Source: Tritrichomonas musculus
Taxonomy: Eukaryota; Parabasalia; Tritrichomonadida; Tritrichomonadidae
Assembly: GCA_039105265.1 (NCBI GenBank)
Contig: JAPFFF010000002.1
Coordinates: forward strand, 7,750,001-7,814,000
Length of the DNA: 64,000 bases
Reading direction: 5' to 3'
The notes beneath the pieces were generated by a model that was not told the DNA's origin, searched no databases, and was given only the letters and a program-made list of their open reading frames with translations. The position numbers were made by a program, and so were the translations under genes. Shown here piece by piece: positions 49,695-58,951 of this stretch. The stretch's first letter is position 1, and each line of letters starts with the position of its first letter.

Positions 49695-51275
49695 TTAATA
49701 TACAACACCTGTTTCTAATTCATTGTTTTGAAGTTCTCGAAGTATTCTCTTTCTAATATCTGGTATATTGCGTTGTTTAAACTTACCATTTCCTTCATGC
49801 AAAAAGGTACGACAAGATTCCATTAGAAACACTCCACAATCCTTGTTATTCCTTTGACTAGGTACATCATAATATTTTGCTTTTAACTTACCTGTTCCTG
49901 AAATATTGATCCACTTATTAAGTGTCTTTACCTCTGGTGCCATTGACTTATTCTCAGAGTCATAGCATTCGATTATTTTCTTTGGATATCGAACAATACA
50001 TAAAACCCAATGTTCTCCATCTGAGCAAATGGGGACAAATACTTTATCGAAATGTGTAAATGACTGTTTACCTGAGATAGGACTTTTCATCAGTTCATGT
50101 ATTTTTTCCATATCATTAGTCTCATATGCCATAGAAAGGAGGGTATAAAATGCAGTAGGTACAACCAATATTTTCTTTTTATCAAACTCTGCTTCATTTT
50201 GACCAGGTTGTTTATTCAATCTCTTTCCTTTGTTATATAGAAGTTTCAAGTAGTCATCAATAACATCTTCTTCTATATTTTCATCATTGACTAAACTCCT
50301 CCAATCATGAATTTTATGACGTCTTTGGTCTACTGTAAACTCTCCTGTCTTCTGTGGTGTCATACGGGGTTCTCTTGGAGGAGGACTAGTACCTCGAGAG
50401 GTATGTGATGATGGAAACTGTGGAGGTGGTGATGAAGGAGGAGGAGGTGGTGGAGGTGGTGGAGGTGAAGGTGAACGAGAAGGAGGAGGTGGTGGAGGTG
50501 AAGGTGAACGAGGTCGTTTTGATTTTTTCTTATGTTGTTTTGATTTTTTCTTAGGTCTATCATCCTCGTCTAAATTTGTACTACTTTGAAGTAAAAGTTG
50601 AATTCTGTTTTGATTTTGATCCCTTGTTGGTGGCTCAACATTTGTGGGTCGGTTCCTACCGATTTTCCTAAGGTTAAGATGATAATCATTTCGATTTAAA
50701 GTTGGAGGTCTGGGTAATGGAGCCAATTCTGGTATATCATCTGTTTGAATACCTCTAGTTTTATATTCTTTCTTATCACTTTTCAATGTTCTTTCTTTCA
50801 TCTGCTCTCTCAGTTCTCTAGCTGCTTGTTTTTCCTCCTCAGTCTTCATTCGAGATATCCTTATGTTGATAATATCATAATGTAATTTTATCTCTGTTAA
50901 TATACCTTGATCTGATTCTTGGAGAGTATATTGATATGGCTTTAATACTGTTATGTAATGCCCATGTTCATCTTTATCATCTTGATTTTTCTTAATCGCA
51001 AACACACAACCTGAAAATTTTGCTTTTGGTCTCTCTCTCTTGAGTCTATTAGCAAATTCAAGTACGTCTTTAAAAGCTATACTAGTATTTAAATATGTCT
51101 CATATAATTTTTGTAGATTTATTTGATTATTAGAGAACTTCCATATAGTTTGACCCAAACCTCTTGTTAATCTTGCAACATCTCTATCAACTAGTTTAGG
51201 TCGAAATTTAATAGTACCTTGTAATAGTTGTATTTTATTGTTAGGTTTAGTTTGTGTACCTACATCACTTGTCAT
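49695..51275 (-). CDS. Polinton adenovirus-type cysteine protease with Pro-rich N-terminal part
   Basis: A 526-residue protein. The C-terminal ~170 residues form a C48/C5-like cysteine protease: His in EHWVLCIV (~420), Asp in ECYDSEN (~433), and Gln and Cys in PSQRNNKDCGVFLMES (~470-483). It should mature capsid precursors. The N-terminal region is basic and polar, with TSDVGTQTKPN at the very start and TRGIQTDDIPEL near 170, both fitting LC8-type anchors. A Pro/Ser-rich linker (SPSPPPPPPSRSPSPP, ~250-300) joins the parts. The ATG lies in TTTAAATG. Confidence 0.88.
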   Translation of the reverse strand: MTSDVGTQTKPNNKIQLLQGTIKFRPKLVDRDVARLTRGLGQTIWKFSNNQINLQKLYETYLNTSIAFKDVLEFANRLKRERPKAKFSGCVFAIKKNQDDKDEHGHYITVLKPYQYTLQESDQGILTEIKLHYDIINIRISRMKTEEEKQAARELREQMKERTLKSDKKEYKTRGIQTDDIPELAPLPRPPTLNRNDYHLNLRKIGRNRPTNVEPPTRDQNQNRIQLLLQSSTNLDEDDRPKKKSKQHKKKSKRPRSPSPPPPPPSRSPSPPPPPPPPPPSSPPPQFPSSHTSRGTSPPPREPRMTPQKTGEFTVDQRRHKIHDWRSLVNDENIEEDVIDDYLKLLYNKGKRLNKQPGQNEAEFDKKKILVVPTAFYTLLSMAYETNDMEKIHELMKSPISGKQSFTHFDKVFVPICSDGEHWVLCIVRYPKKIIECYDSENKSMAPEVKTLNKWINISGTGKLKAKYYDVPSQRNNKDCGVFLMESCRTFLHEGNGKFKQRNIPDIRKRILRELQNNELETGVVY

Positions 51276-51342
51276 TTAAAAATCAAATAAAAGAAAGAAG
51301 AAGAAGATGTTGTTTATTTCATTTTTTTGTATTTCTGTATAA

Positions 51343-51606
51343 ATGGCTTATTTCATGACCATAAAAGAGCGTATATATATCCTCTATAAAATAGTGTCTT
51401 ACCTCTATGATTATAGATGTGAGACTAATGAGGGAGTATGTAATATTTTAATTAATAAGATAAAAGAGTTAGCTGCTGAGTATTTCGAACCTGAATTTCT
51501 TGGTGTAATGATGAAAGATGGTGATTTGGAATTTATCGACCAAATAGAACATTTTGCCTTTGAGTTCTTAGAGTACCAAATATCTAATCTGCCCTCGCAT
51601 TTATAA
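51343..51606 (+). CDS. Polinton small acidic plus-strand protein
   Basis: An 87-residue helical acidic protein (MAYFMTIKERIYILYKIVSY at the start). It is divergent from the protease gene with 67 bp between ATGs. Its 3' end overlaps the end of the convergent HNH gene by 23 bp. No family recognised. The ATG is in TATAAATG. Confidence 0.5.
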   Translation: MAYFMTIKERIYILYKIVSYLYDYRCETNEGVCNILINKIKELAAEYFEPEFLGVMMKDGDLEFIDQIEHFAFEFLEYQISNLPSHL

Positions 51607-51919
51607 TTTTGGGCATATCCCTGTTATAGTTACTATCAGTTGGGGTTATCCATCTTAAGTTGCTTAGATGGTAGTCAGCCCTATTCCTATTGATATGGTC
51701 TACCTCTATTTTATGTTGTGGGTCATCATTAGGTATGAACTGTCTTGCTATAAGTACATGTTTCAAGTAGTAGTTGCCATTTAGACATACTCGTATATAC
51801 CCCTTTATATGTTTTGCATCTTTGCATATAAAATGATTACTCTTACGTCTTATAGTAAAGGGGTACCTATTCAGTATCTCATAGTCGTTAGTAAAGCCTT
51901 TGAGTGGCACAAATGACAT
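51584..51919 (-). CDS. HNH endonuclease (NUMOD4/HNH type)
   Basis: A 111-residue nuclease of the phage/homing type. The first half (YEILNRYPFTIRRKSNHFIC) resembles NUMOD4-like DNA recognition. The core VDHINRNRADYHLSNLRWIT (~75-95) is the HNH motif with the usual Asp-His, Asn and Asn-Leu-Arg-Trp. HNH genes of this sort are common in phages and giant viruses as free-standing homing genes. It sits beside the right terminal repeat and is tightly packed against its neighbours. Its origin could be lateral transfer into the element. Confidence 0.85.
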   Translation of the reverse strand: MSFVPLKGFTNDYEILNRYPFTIRRKSNHFICKDAKHIKGYIRVCLNGNYYLKHVLIARQFIPNDDPQHKIEVDHINRNRADYHLSNLRWITPTDSNYNRDMPKIINARAD

Positions 51920-51960
51920 TTACTCACTTTTTAAATGATTCATTTCATTTTTATTTTCGT

Positions 51961-52260
51961 ATGAACAAGTGGGGGAAAATCATTGTTGATAGAATTGATA
52001 ATAATGAACCTCGTCATTATCCTCTTGATGACAAAGAAAGAAACATTACCAAGTTCCCAAAGAAAAAAAAGCGATTGGGCTTGTATAAAAACTATAAGGA
52101 ACATCAAGAAGAAGAAGAAGAAATGTTTATAGTGACAGAGTGTCATTTTATTCCCTATGAATATAAAGAGATAGGTGTTCAAACTGAAGACCTTTGGGAT
52201 GTAGGTGTTCAAACTAATGCTGAACTACCTCATATAGAAGAACTACTTAGTAAAATCTAA
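51961..52260 (+). CDS. Polinton small protein with two GVQT motifs
   Basis: About 99 residues from ATG 51961 (MNKWGKIIVDRIDNN); an ATG at 51913 would overlap the start of the divergent HNH gene. The body is charged. The tail carries KEIGVQTEDLWDVGVQTNAE, two closely spaced [VIT]QT motifs of the LC8-anchor type. No domain is recognised. It ends 30 bp before the right terminal repeat. Confidence 0.5.
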   Translation: MNKWGKIIVDRIDNNEPRHYPLDDKERNITKFPKKKKRLGLYKNYKEHQEEEEEMFIVTECHFIPYEYKEIGVQTEDLWDVGVQTNAELPHIEELLSKI

Positions 52261-52290
52261 CTTCTTTTATTTTAATTTTTGTTGTAGTAG

Positions 52291-52521
52291 GTACGAGATT
52301 CTCGGGGCTGGTACCTGTGCCGTTTCATAGATGGGCGGTTGTGGGGTGGGGTACCTGTGCCGTTTCATTGATGGGGAGCAGTAGTGAGAACAAGAATATT
52401 TTTTTCTTTTTTTCTTTTTTCTTTTCTTTTCTTTTTCTTTTCTTTTCTTTTTCTTTTATGACGAGTTCGTGTTGACGGTGTGGGTGCCAGCCCCAGCGGA
52501 AACCGACTCGTATATACTACT
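52291..52521 (-). repeat. Polinton right terminal inverted repeat (231 bp)
   Basis: Reverse complement of 27041-27271, identical as far as can be read. It ends in ACTACT on the plus strand, so each 5' terminus reads AGTAGT. It directly abuts the interrupted MULE reading frame at 52522. Confidence 0.93.
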
Positions 52522-53810
52522 GAAAGTATTATTATGGCTTTCAACGACATTGTTCATGATTGTTTCTTTGTCTTCTTTGGTAGAAATGTTCCAATCATAA
52601 ATATTATAATGTTTCATTACAAATTGATCGAAATACGTCGCAAACTTTAAAGTATCTTCATGTGCTTTGAGTTCTTTGATGACTTAGTGCACTCGTTTGA
52701 CTGAAATGAATGGGAGCATATTCATCAAATATTGAAAATCTCTAGTGAATTGGGTCTTTGAATATGTTTGGAAATGTCTGGTAATCATTTGAGTAAAGTG
52801 GAAGTAACAGAGCTGTATTGAATCACCATTTTGTATAAAGCATTTCTTCACAGCATTTATTTCGGCTTTTTCAAAATCCATGATGTACTTGGTCCGAGGT
52901 CTGAAGTTTGTTTTCGTGAACTGTTTGAAGCTATTAAAAACAATTTCGTATGTGGACTGCTTCTTACTTTGCAATAGAAAATATGCAATTGGAGCATTCA
53001 TGTTAATTGCTCTTCCCATGATTACAAGTAACTATGTAAAATTAGGTGGGCATACATTGAATGTCCCATCAATGAAAACATGGGTTGCTTATTGTATTAA
53101 TGACTTTTGGAAATCTGAGCAAAAGCAAATCATCAATAAACCCTTTCCTGGTTCATCAGGGTCTGGATATTCCAATTTGAATAGCTCTAAATTGGTCCCT
53201 CTCTGAGTCATGATATAAGATCTGAACATTTCATCATTCGTTGCGTGCTTCTTGCAAAGTTCTGAATAATAACTGCTCACCAAATAGGATGAAACCATTT
53301 GAGGTTCTTCTCCTTCTGGTGTTTCTTCTTTTATCTGCTTACCTAATAAAGAAATCAATTGACTTTTCGAAGGTCGTGGTTTCACGGAAGTAAAAATATT
53401 CTCAACTTTCTGTTTGATTTCCGCTTCTGATATAAGTTTTGCTATCATTTTTGTTTGAATTTGGCAAGTGTGCTCTTTTTTCAAAACTACAATTTCGACA
53501 TTTTCGAGGTTTTCTTTACTTGTCATTACTGGAATTCCAATGCTTGCTTCGCATTTACATTTATTTTGGGTGCTTTTGCTTGTACCATATTTACATTTAT
53601 ATTTGTAAAGATTTTCATCTTTTGGTATTATCTGGTGAATTCAGTTTTGGTATTATAGATTTCAGATATTGATTACTAGCAGATTATCAAGTTTGTTTAA
53701 CACTTAAGCAATTTTTGTGAATTATATGGCTTCTGTTTCTTTTTTGAGGGCTGATGACAAGATTGATACTTGATCACCGATTTAATGATATCTTCTTCAT
53801 ATAAACTCAT
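52522..53810 (-). pseudogene. Decayed MULE (Mutator-like) transposase, interrupted by the Polinton
   Basis: On the minus strand, the pieces are in order. A start at 53810 (MSLYEEDIIKSV) is in a different frame from the rest. Next is a FLYWCH-like zinc segment with KCKYGTSKS, KCKCEASIG and HTC (about 53470-53620). Next is the MULE catalytic start HVFIDGTFNVCPPNF, then MDFEKAEINAVKKCF with the second Asp and the CYFHFTQ motif, then NVVESHNNTF with the Glu region, where the Polinton begins. The main frame has stops at 53089-53091, 53032-53034 and 52684-52686, and at least one frameshift lies upstream of 53526. It is a dead copy. Its last 20 codons lie at 26978-27040. Confidence 0.8.
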
Positions 53811-53983
53811 TTTTTAGATTTAATATAAGATCCAATAAACTATAGAAACAAATCACAAATTATTGATTAAAACTCGAAATTATACAGAAAATATCAAAAT
53901 TGCATTAGAATTACCAATTTTTTATTTTTATTTTATTTTTTTTTTTTTTTTTGACTATTATGTTTAATGATGCTTTTAAATGT

Positions 53984-55641
53984 TTAATGTAAAATATTAG
54001 CATTATTTTCTTTTATTACTTTTTGGAAAAATAAATAGGTTTCTTTACATATATTATTGCATACTTTGTATGATGCTTCATTGATTAATGAAAAAATCAT
54101 AGAATCAATTTTTTGATAATCAATTTGAATTAATGATGTATTGATAATTTTTCCAAATTGAAGATCTCGATGCTTAATTGAATCTATTATCATTTCTTCT
54201 CTTAACCTTCTAATAGCATTTATTTTTGCAGCCTCTTTGATAAATCTATCTGCTTTGTGATGATCACTTTAACGCATTCGAATTGTTCCGAAATTATGCT
54301 CGATGGGATTTATTCCACAACGTTTAAGGTGAATTTCTTGGTCATAATTTTGATTCAAAATATCACATATTGAAATAAGAGTTGATAAAGAGTCACTGAG
54401 AATTTGAGTTTTGTATTTAATTTGATCTTTGTAAAAATAATTATTTGGTGAAAAATAAATAAAATGAAACAATTTTCTACTCATATGAAATAATAATATT
54501 CTATTTTCGTAACTAACTTCATATGATAAATCAGATAATAATAATGAAAAAGGAAGAATAAAAAGAGAATAATTAAATAAATCGTTTTGAGAAAGAATTT
54601 CATAATTTTGCAATTGGAATAATAGCAACGGTAAACGATCGTGCATTTTCGAGGCACGATCTTTTCTCATGGTCATACTTGGCAAATTTAAAAGTGAAAT
54701 GAATTGATTGGTGTCAAAAATATCTGGTACCAAATGATATCTGGCCCTTTTTAGTAAATGCAAAGGGTCAGATATTATCAAAGTTTGAGATGATGAAATT
54801 GATGTATAAAATATACTATTTATAATATGATCATTAATATTTTGAACATGCATTGGACGAAAAATAGAGTCACCGTCAGCTGCAAAAGCAACTGTATTAA
54901 TGTCAAACTTTTTCAATTGATCTTTGAGATTTTTTAATATTTGAATTATTTGTTTGTCACCTTTCCCACAATTTGAAGGATGAATGTGAATTATAAATGA
55001 ATTCAAATTTGGATTTAGCGGTTGGATATTGAATAAAAACATTGAATTCACCATTAATTTACTGTTTTTTTTAACCAATCTTCAAATAATTTTAAAGTAA
55101 TGCTTCCTTTCGTTAAAAATTTGTCTTTGGATTCGTACTTATTAATTAATCCCTTGATCGATTGATCGTTAAAAATAGTTACAGCAGGATTTACGGAAGC
55201 TGCGTCGACTCCCAAAATAACATTTTGATTTTTTCCCCAATTTTCAGTATTTTCCTTAATTATTAATAGAATTTCTGAAAGATCTGTTAAAGATTGATGT
55301 ATTTTGGATAACAGTAGTGATTGGCGAGTAAACATTGTTCTTGGACTAGGGATTTGAAAAAATAATGACAAAACAGTATAAGCTGTTGTTGAAATAAAAA
55401 AAACTCTTAAAAGTAATGAAATCATCCTATTGGAATATCTTCTAGCATTTGGATGACTATTTGCCGCTGCCGATAATTCATGTGTTATTTCTTTTTGCAA
55501 AATCTGTTTTTCTCTTGATGCTTGCATTTTTCGTTGATATTTTTGCAAATCATTCATATCTGGATGCGGAGATGATTCTGGTGAGCAATGGTTTTGACTA
55601 TCTTTCATGATTATTTGTGAAATAAAATGTACGTTTAGCAT
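53984..55641 (-). pseudogene. Decayed DNA-transposon transposase, P-element/THAP9-like
   Basis: Three minus-strand pieces form one broken transposase. Piece 1 (55641-55054) includes RRYSNRMISLLLRVFFISTT and ILGVDAASVNP. Piece 2 (55078-54269) includes AFAADGDS, SDPLHLLKRARYHLV and NPIEHNFGTIR. Piece 3 is 54268-53984. The block order (a YS...S.aY...LPSPRT helix region, Asp motifs, D..HLLK..R, E..FG.IR) resembles P-element/THAP9 RNase H-fold transposases, though a THAP domain is not seen. The frame changes at an 8-base T run at 55065-55072 (plus strand). A TAA stop at 54269-54271 separates pieces 2 and 3, which share a frame. Another transposase class with the same fold cannot be excluded. Confidence 0.55.
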
Positions 55642-58182
55642 TCAATTTTTTGTAATTTGAGTTTTTCATTCATTTTATAATTTGAGTTTTTTTAACGTAA
55701 ATAAACGGAATATCAAGAAATCCGTAAAATTAGTTTTTTATTTTCATGTATATTAATCAATAATAATATTATTTCAAAACCGACCATTCAAAAAATCATA
55801 CGGAAGACTACTGGAAGTACACCAATGTTTATATCGTTTTTTTGTTATTTAAATAAATTATCATTAAAAAATAAATATTATAATTTTTACTATATAATTA
55901 TGTATTTTATTTATATTTAACTTATTAAAATTTAAAGATATTTTAATTTTTAATTTCACTTTTTGAGAAGTGCCCAGCATAAAAATCAGTTTCATCTACT
56001 CTGCTTTTCACTATTTTCAGAAATTGTAACTTTATCTTTTGAATTAAAAACTTTAGAAACTATTTTTTTATAGGTGGGCCACCAATGAATTTTTATAACT
56101 TTTGCACCATTAGATAGATTTCATATAATAATAAAATAATATATTAATTATAGTTCATAAATATTAAAGATAAAGTTTTTATGAATAATTTAAGGTTCTC
56201 CTTCCCTAAAAAAATGTATATTATTCAATATTGAATTAACTCATAGAATATATAATTCAATAGAGCATTTTTCGGAAAAAGTTTTGGTGAAAAATAAAAA
56301 TATTTGGCCTCAACGATTAAATCTTATTTTATTCAAAATTTTATTGAATCTTTAATTCTATGATTTCTATCTGTAAAAAACAAAATCGGTAAGATTTCAT
56401 AAATATATTTTTATTCAATCTTTTGAAATATATATCTATATAAATTTTATATTTTAATTCATTTTTAAAAACGATATTTATGTATATTTTATTTGTGAAA
56501 TCTCATTGAATTTTATCTTATGAATTTGAAAGGAGAACCTTAAATCTTCATATTTTTTTTGTAAACTATTCAAGTAGTATAGAAAAAATCTTTCAAAAAT
56601 ATTTGAAATAATTTTCTCAAAATTAAAAGAATTTGAAAAGATCATTCAATTTATATAAGAAAATTTTATTTATTAAGAATAAAAATATCTATTTTAATTT
56701 TATATTAATTGTTTAATTTAATTTTGTTTAAAGTTATATCTTGTTGATTATAATCAAAGACAAAATATAAAAAGAAATAAATGATTTTTTCTTTACCGAA
56801 AATTTTGAATATAACAATTGAAACATGCTATAAAAATTCGTTTTGAAAAAGTTAGAAATAATCAATTATTAGATTATAATGATTTTGAAAATTTATTAGT
56901 ATATGATTTATTATAAAATATTTTAAAATATTATTTACTATTAAATTTATGTTTATAATATTATAATAAATATATATTATGTTTATATCTATTTAAATCG
57001 CTATATTTATAATTTTTATTAAAACTTAGTTTTTTTTGAAATTTTAAAAATTCAAATAAATATAAAATAATTTTTATTTTGATTATCTTTGCTTTTTAAA
57101 TTTAAATTGAAATATCTCATTTATATATATTTTTAATATAAAATTCAAATATGAAATAATAATATTAATATAGATTAATATAATTTTAAATAAAGATATT
57201 ACTTTTTCTAAAGATCTCAAAATTTCAATAAGTGAAAAAATATAAAAAATATTTGAAAGCTATTTTTATAAATTGAGAGAAAATTGAATAAAAAAAAGCT
57301 GATTTTAATTTTTTATGATTTTTTAATAAAGGTCCAATATTCTAGGACATATATCTGATTTTAATTTACCTTTATTTATACCAAATTTATTGTTTGACCG
57401 TTTATAATTTCTTACCAAGTGGCTCCAAAATTGAATCATTCCGTTAACTAATTCAACTTTTTGAATATTTTTTCCCAACTAACCTTTATCTTTGAAGTTA
57501 TGTTATAACTAACTATATCAATAAAAAACCTGGGTGATGAAGAAACTAAATATCAAAAAAGAAAACATTCAATTTTTTTATATACTTCTGAAAATTAAAA
57601 ATACCTTTTATTTTAACTTTTTAGAGAAATCTATTAATTATTTTATATTGTTTCCAGATCATTCTTGATGTATGACAATGATAATATCATAAAATAATAG
57701 AAATATGTATTTTAATTCATTTGAACTTGTGATATTGCATATCATGTAATAAAAAAAAAGTTGATGAATATTAGTTCAAAACTTAATTTAACAACTGCAT
57801 CCTATCATATATGTGTTATATAAATATATATTATTAAATTGCTAAATAATTCTTAAAATTCGAAGAAAAAAAGAACTTTTTTAAAGTCAAAAAAAAAGTG
57901 GCCCGCCTATATTTTTTTGAAAAGTTATCATTTTTCAAGTAGAAAAACAAATTAAAAAATATCTTAATAAATAATTTGTAATGTATAATCATTTATAATT
58001 TTTAAACCTTAAAAGATTCCAAAAATATTTATTCTTTTTAAAGATAAATGTATTTTACAATTGAAAAAGTTTGTTAGGATATAAAAGTATTGGACTTTTA
58101 ACATCATGAAATTTATATACTAAGTGAAATATGACATAAAAAATTCAGAATTTTTTTTCTTTTTATCTAACAATTCTCATCA
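55642..58182. other. Gene-free A+T-rich interval
   Basis: About 2.5 kb of very A+T-rich DNA with no credible frame and no RNA gene seen. TAATTTGAGTTTTT occurs twice at about 55653-55692, next to the decayed transposase. No terminal repeat of that transposase was found. Confidence 0.6.
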
Positions 58183-58665
58183 ATGGATTTAAAATCTGCT
58201 TCATCTACCCCATTAAATGAATCTCTAAGAAGTAAATTGGACAGATGTAACCAAAAAAAACTTCAAAGAAAACTTCAAAAAAGTATAAATAAGGAAGAAC
58301 CCAAATTTCATTATTCTGTGGCAAGAATTAAATATTATAAGAAAGAAGCAAGAAGCCAACCCAATTATATAATCAATCATCCTAACAATGAAACAAGCTT
58401 GCTAGCTACTAATATCAGAGAAATGGATCAACATTTTGCCGAAATTTCAAAGCTTTTAACAAAATACGAAATTACAGAAGTTTCTGAAAATCTTAATGAA
58501 AAAAACATTCCCAAAGCAACAAATTCATCAATCAAAACTCTTCAAAATGCCAAAGTTTCTGAAATTGACCACTATTTTGCCAAGATTTCACAAATTTTAA
58601 CTTCAACAAAATTCACAGAAACTTTTGGATCAATTGAAATTCCCGAAAACCTTAAAGGATTATAA
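58183..58665 (+). CDS. Small protein with two internal repeats, function unknown
   Basis: A 160-residue basic-to-neutral protein. The first 55 residues are Lys/Arg-rich (LDRCNQKKLQRKLQKSI). The rest contains two copies of a helical unit: EMDQHFAEISKLLTKYEITE (~84-103) and EIDHYFAKISQILTSTKFTE (~126-145), with linkers rich in Asn. No family is recognised. The repeats suggest a peptide-binding or self-assembly module. Long A+T-rich DNA lies upstream, and a TCTCATCA context touches the ATG. Confidence 0.6.
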   Translation: MDLKSASSTPLNESLRSKLDRCNQKKLQRKLQKSINKEEPKFHYSVARIKYYKKEARSQPNYIINHPNNETSLLATNIREMDQHFAEISKLLTKYEITEVSENLNEKNIPKATNSSIKTLQNAKVSEIDHYFAKISQILTSTKFTETFGSIEIPENLKGL

Positions 58666-58951
58666 CTTTGTTTTCATGAAATCAAGATTAAGAAATAAAT
58701 TACTTTTATTTTATTTTTTTAAATTATGAATACAAAAAAGATTAAATAAAAATGTTCTGTGAATAAAGAAAGGAAAAAATTCAAATGACAATTTATATTT
58801 TTAATTTTCTTTAATTATCTTATAATGCTGCTTTAAGATCTCACATTTAAAATCTCATGCAAACCAATTCCTTTGTGAATACAGATGCATTAATTTAACA
58901 ATTATTCTTTGCTTTTTTTATCATGGGATTTATCAGTATGGAATCAAACTC

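Larger units (their letters stand above)
27041..52521. mobile_element. Complete-looking Polinton/Maverick element
   Basis: A 25.5-kb self-synthesising element bounded by 231-bp terminal inverted repeats that begin 5'-AG. It carries the Polinton hallmark set: protein-primed DNA polymerase B, integrase, packaging ATPase, adenovirus-type protease and capsid candidates, plus about a dozen accessory genes. Most genes run on the minus strand with gaps of tens of bases. It looks whole: I saw no clear break in its hallmark genes. The two terminal repeats look identical, so the insertion is young. It has inserted into an older MULE. No matching 6-bp target duplication is seen (left flank CGGTTT, right flank GAAAGT). 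Confidence 0.93.

Noticed and set aside
51904-51960. Upstream starts for the 51961 gene
   Set aside because: They overlap the start of the divergent HNH gene and would add a Phe/His-rich segment unlike the rest.
55054-55078. Programmed frameshift in the P-like transposase
   Set aside because: The A/T run is suggestive, but a further stop downstream points to simple decay or a sequencing slip.
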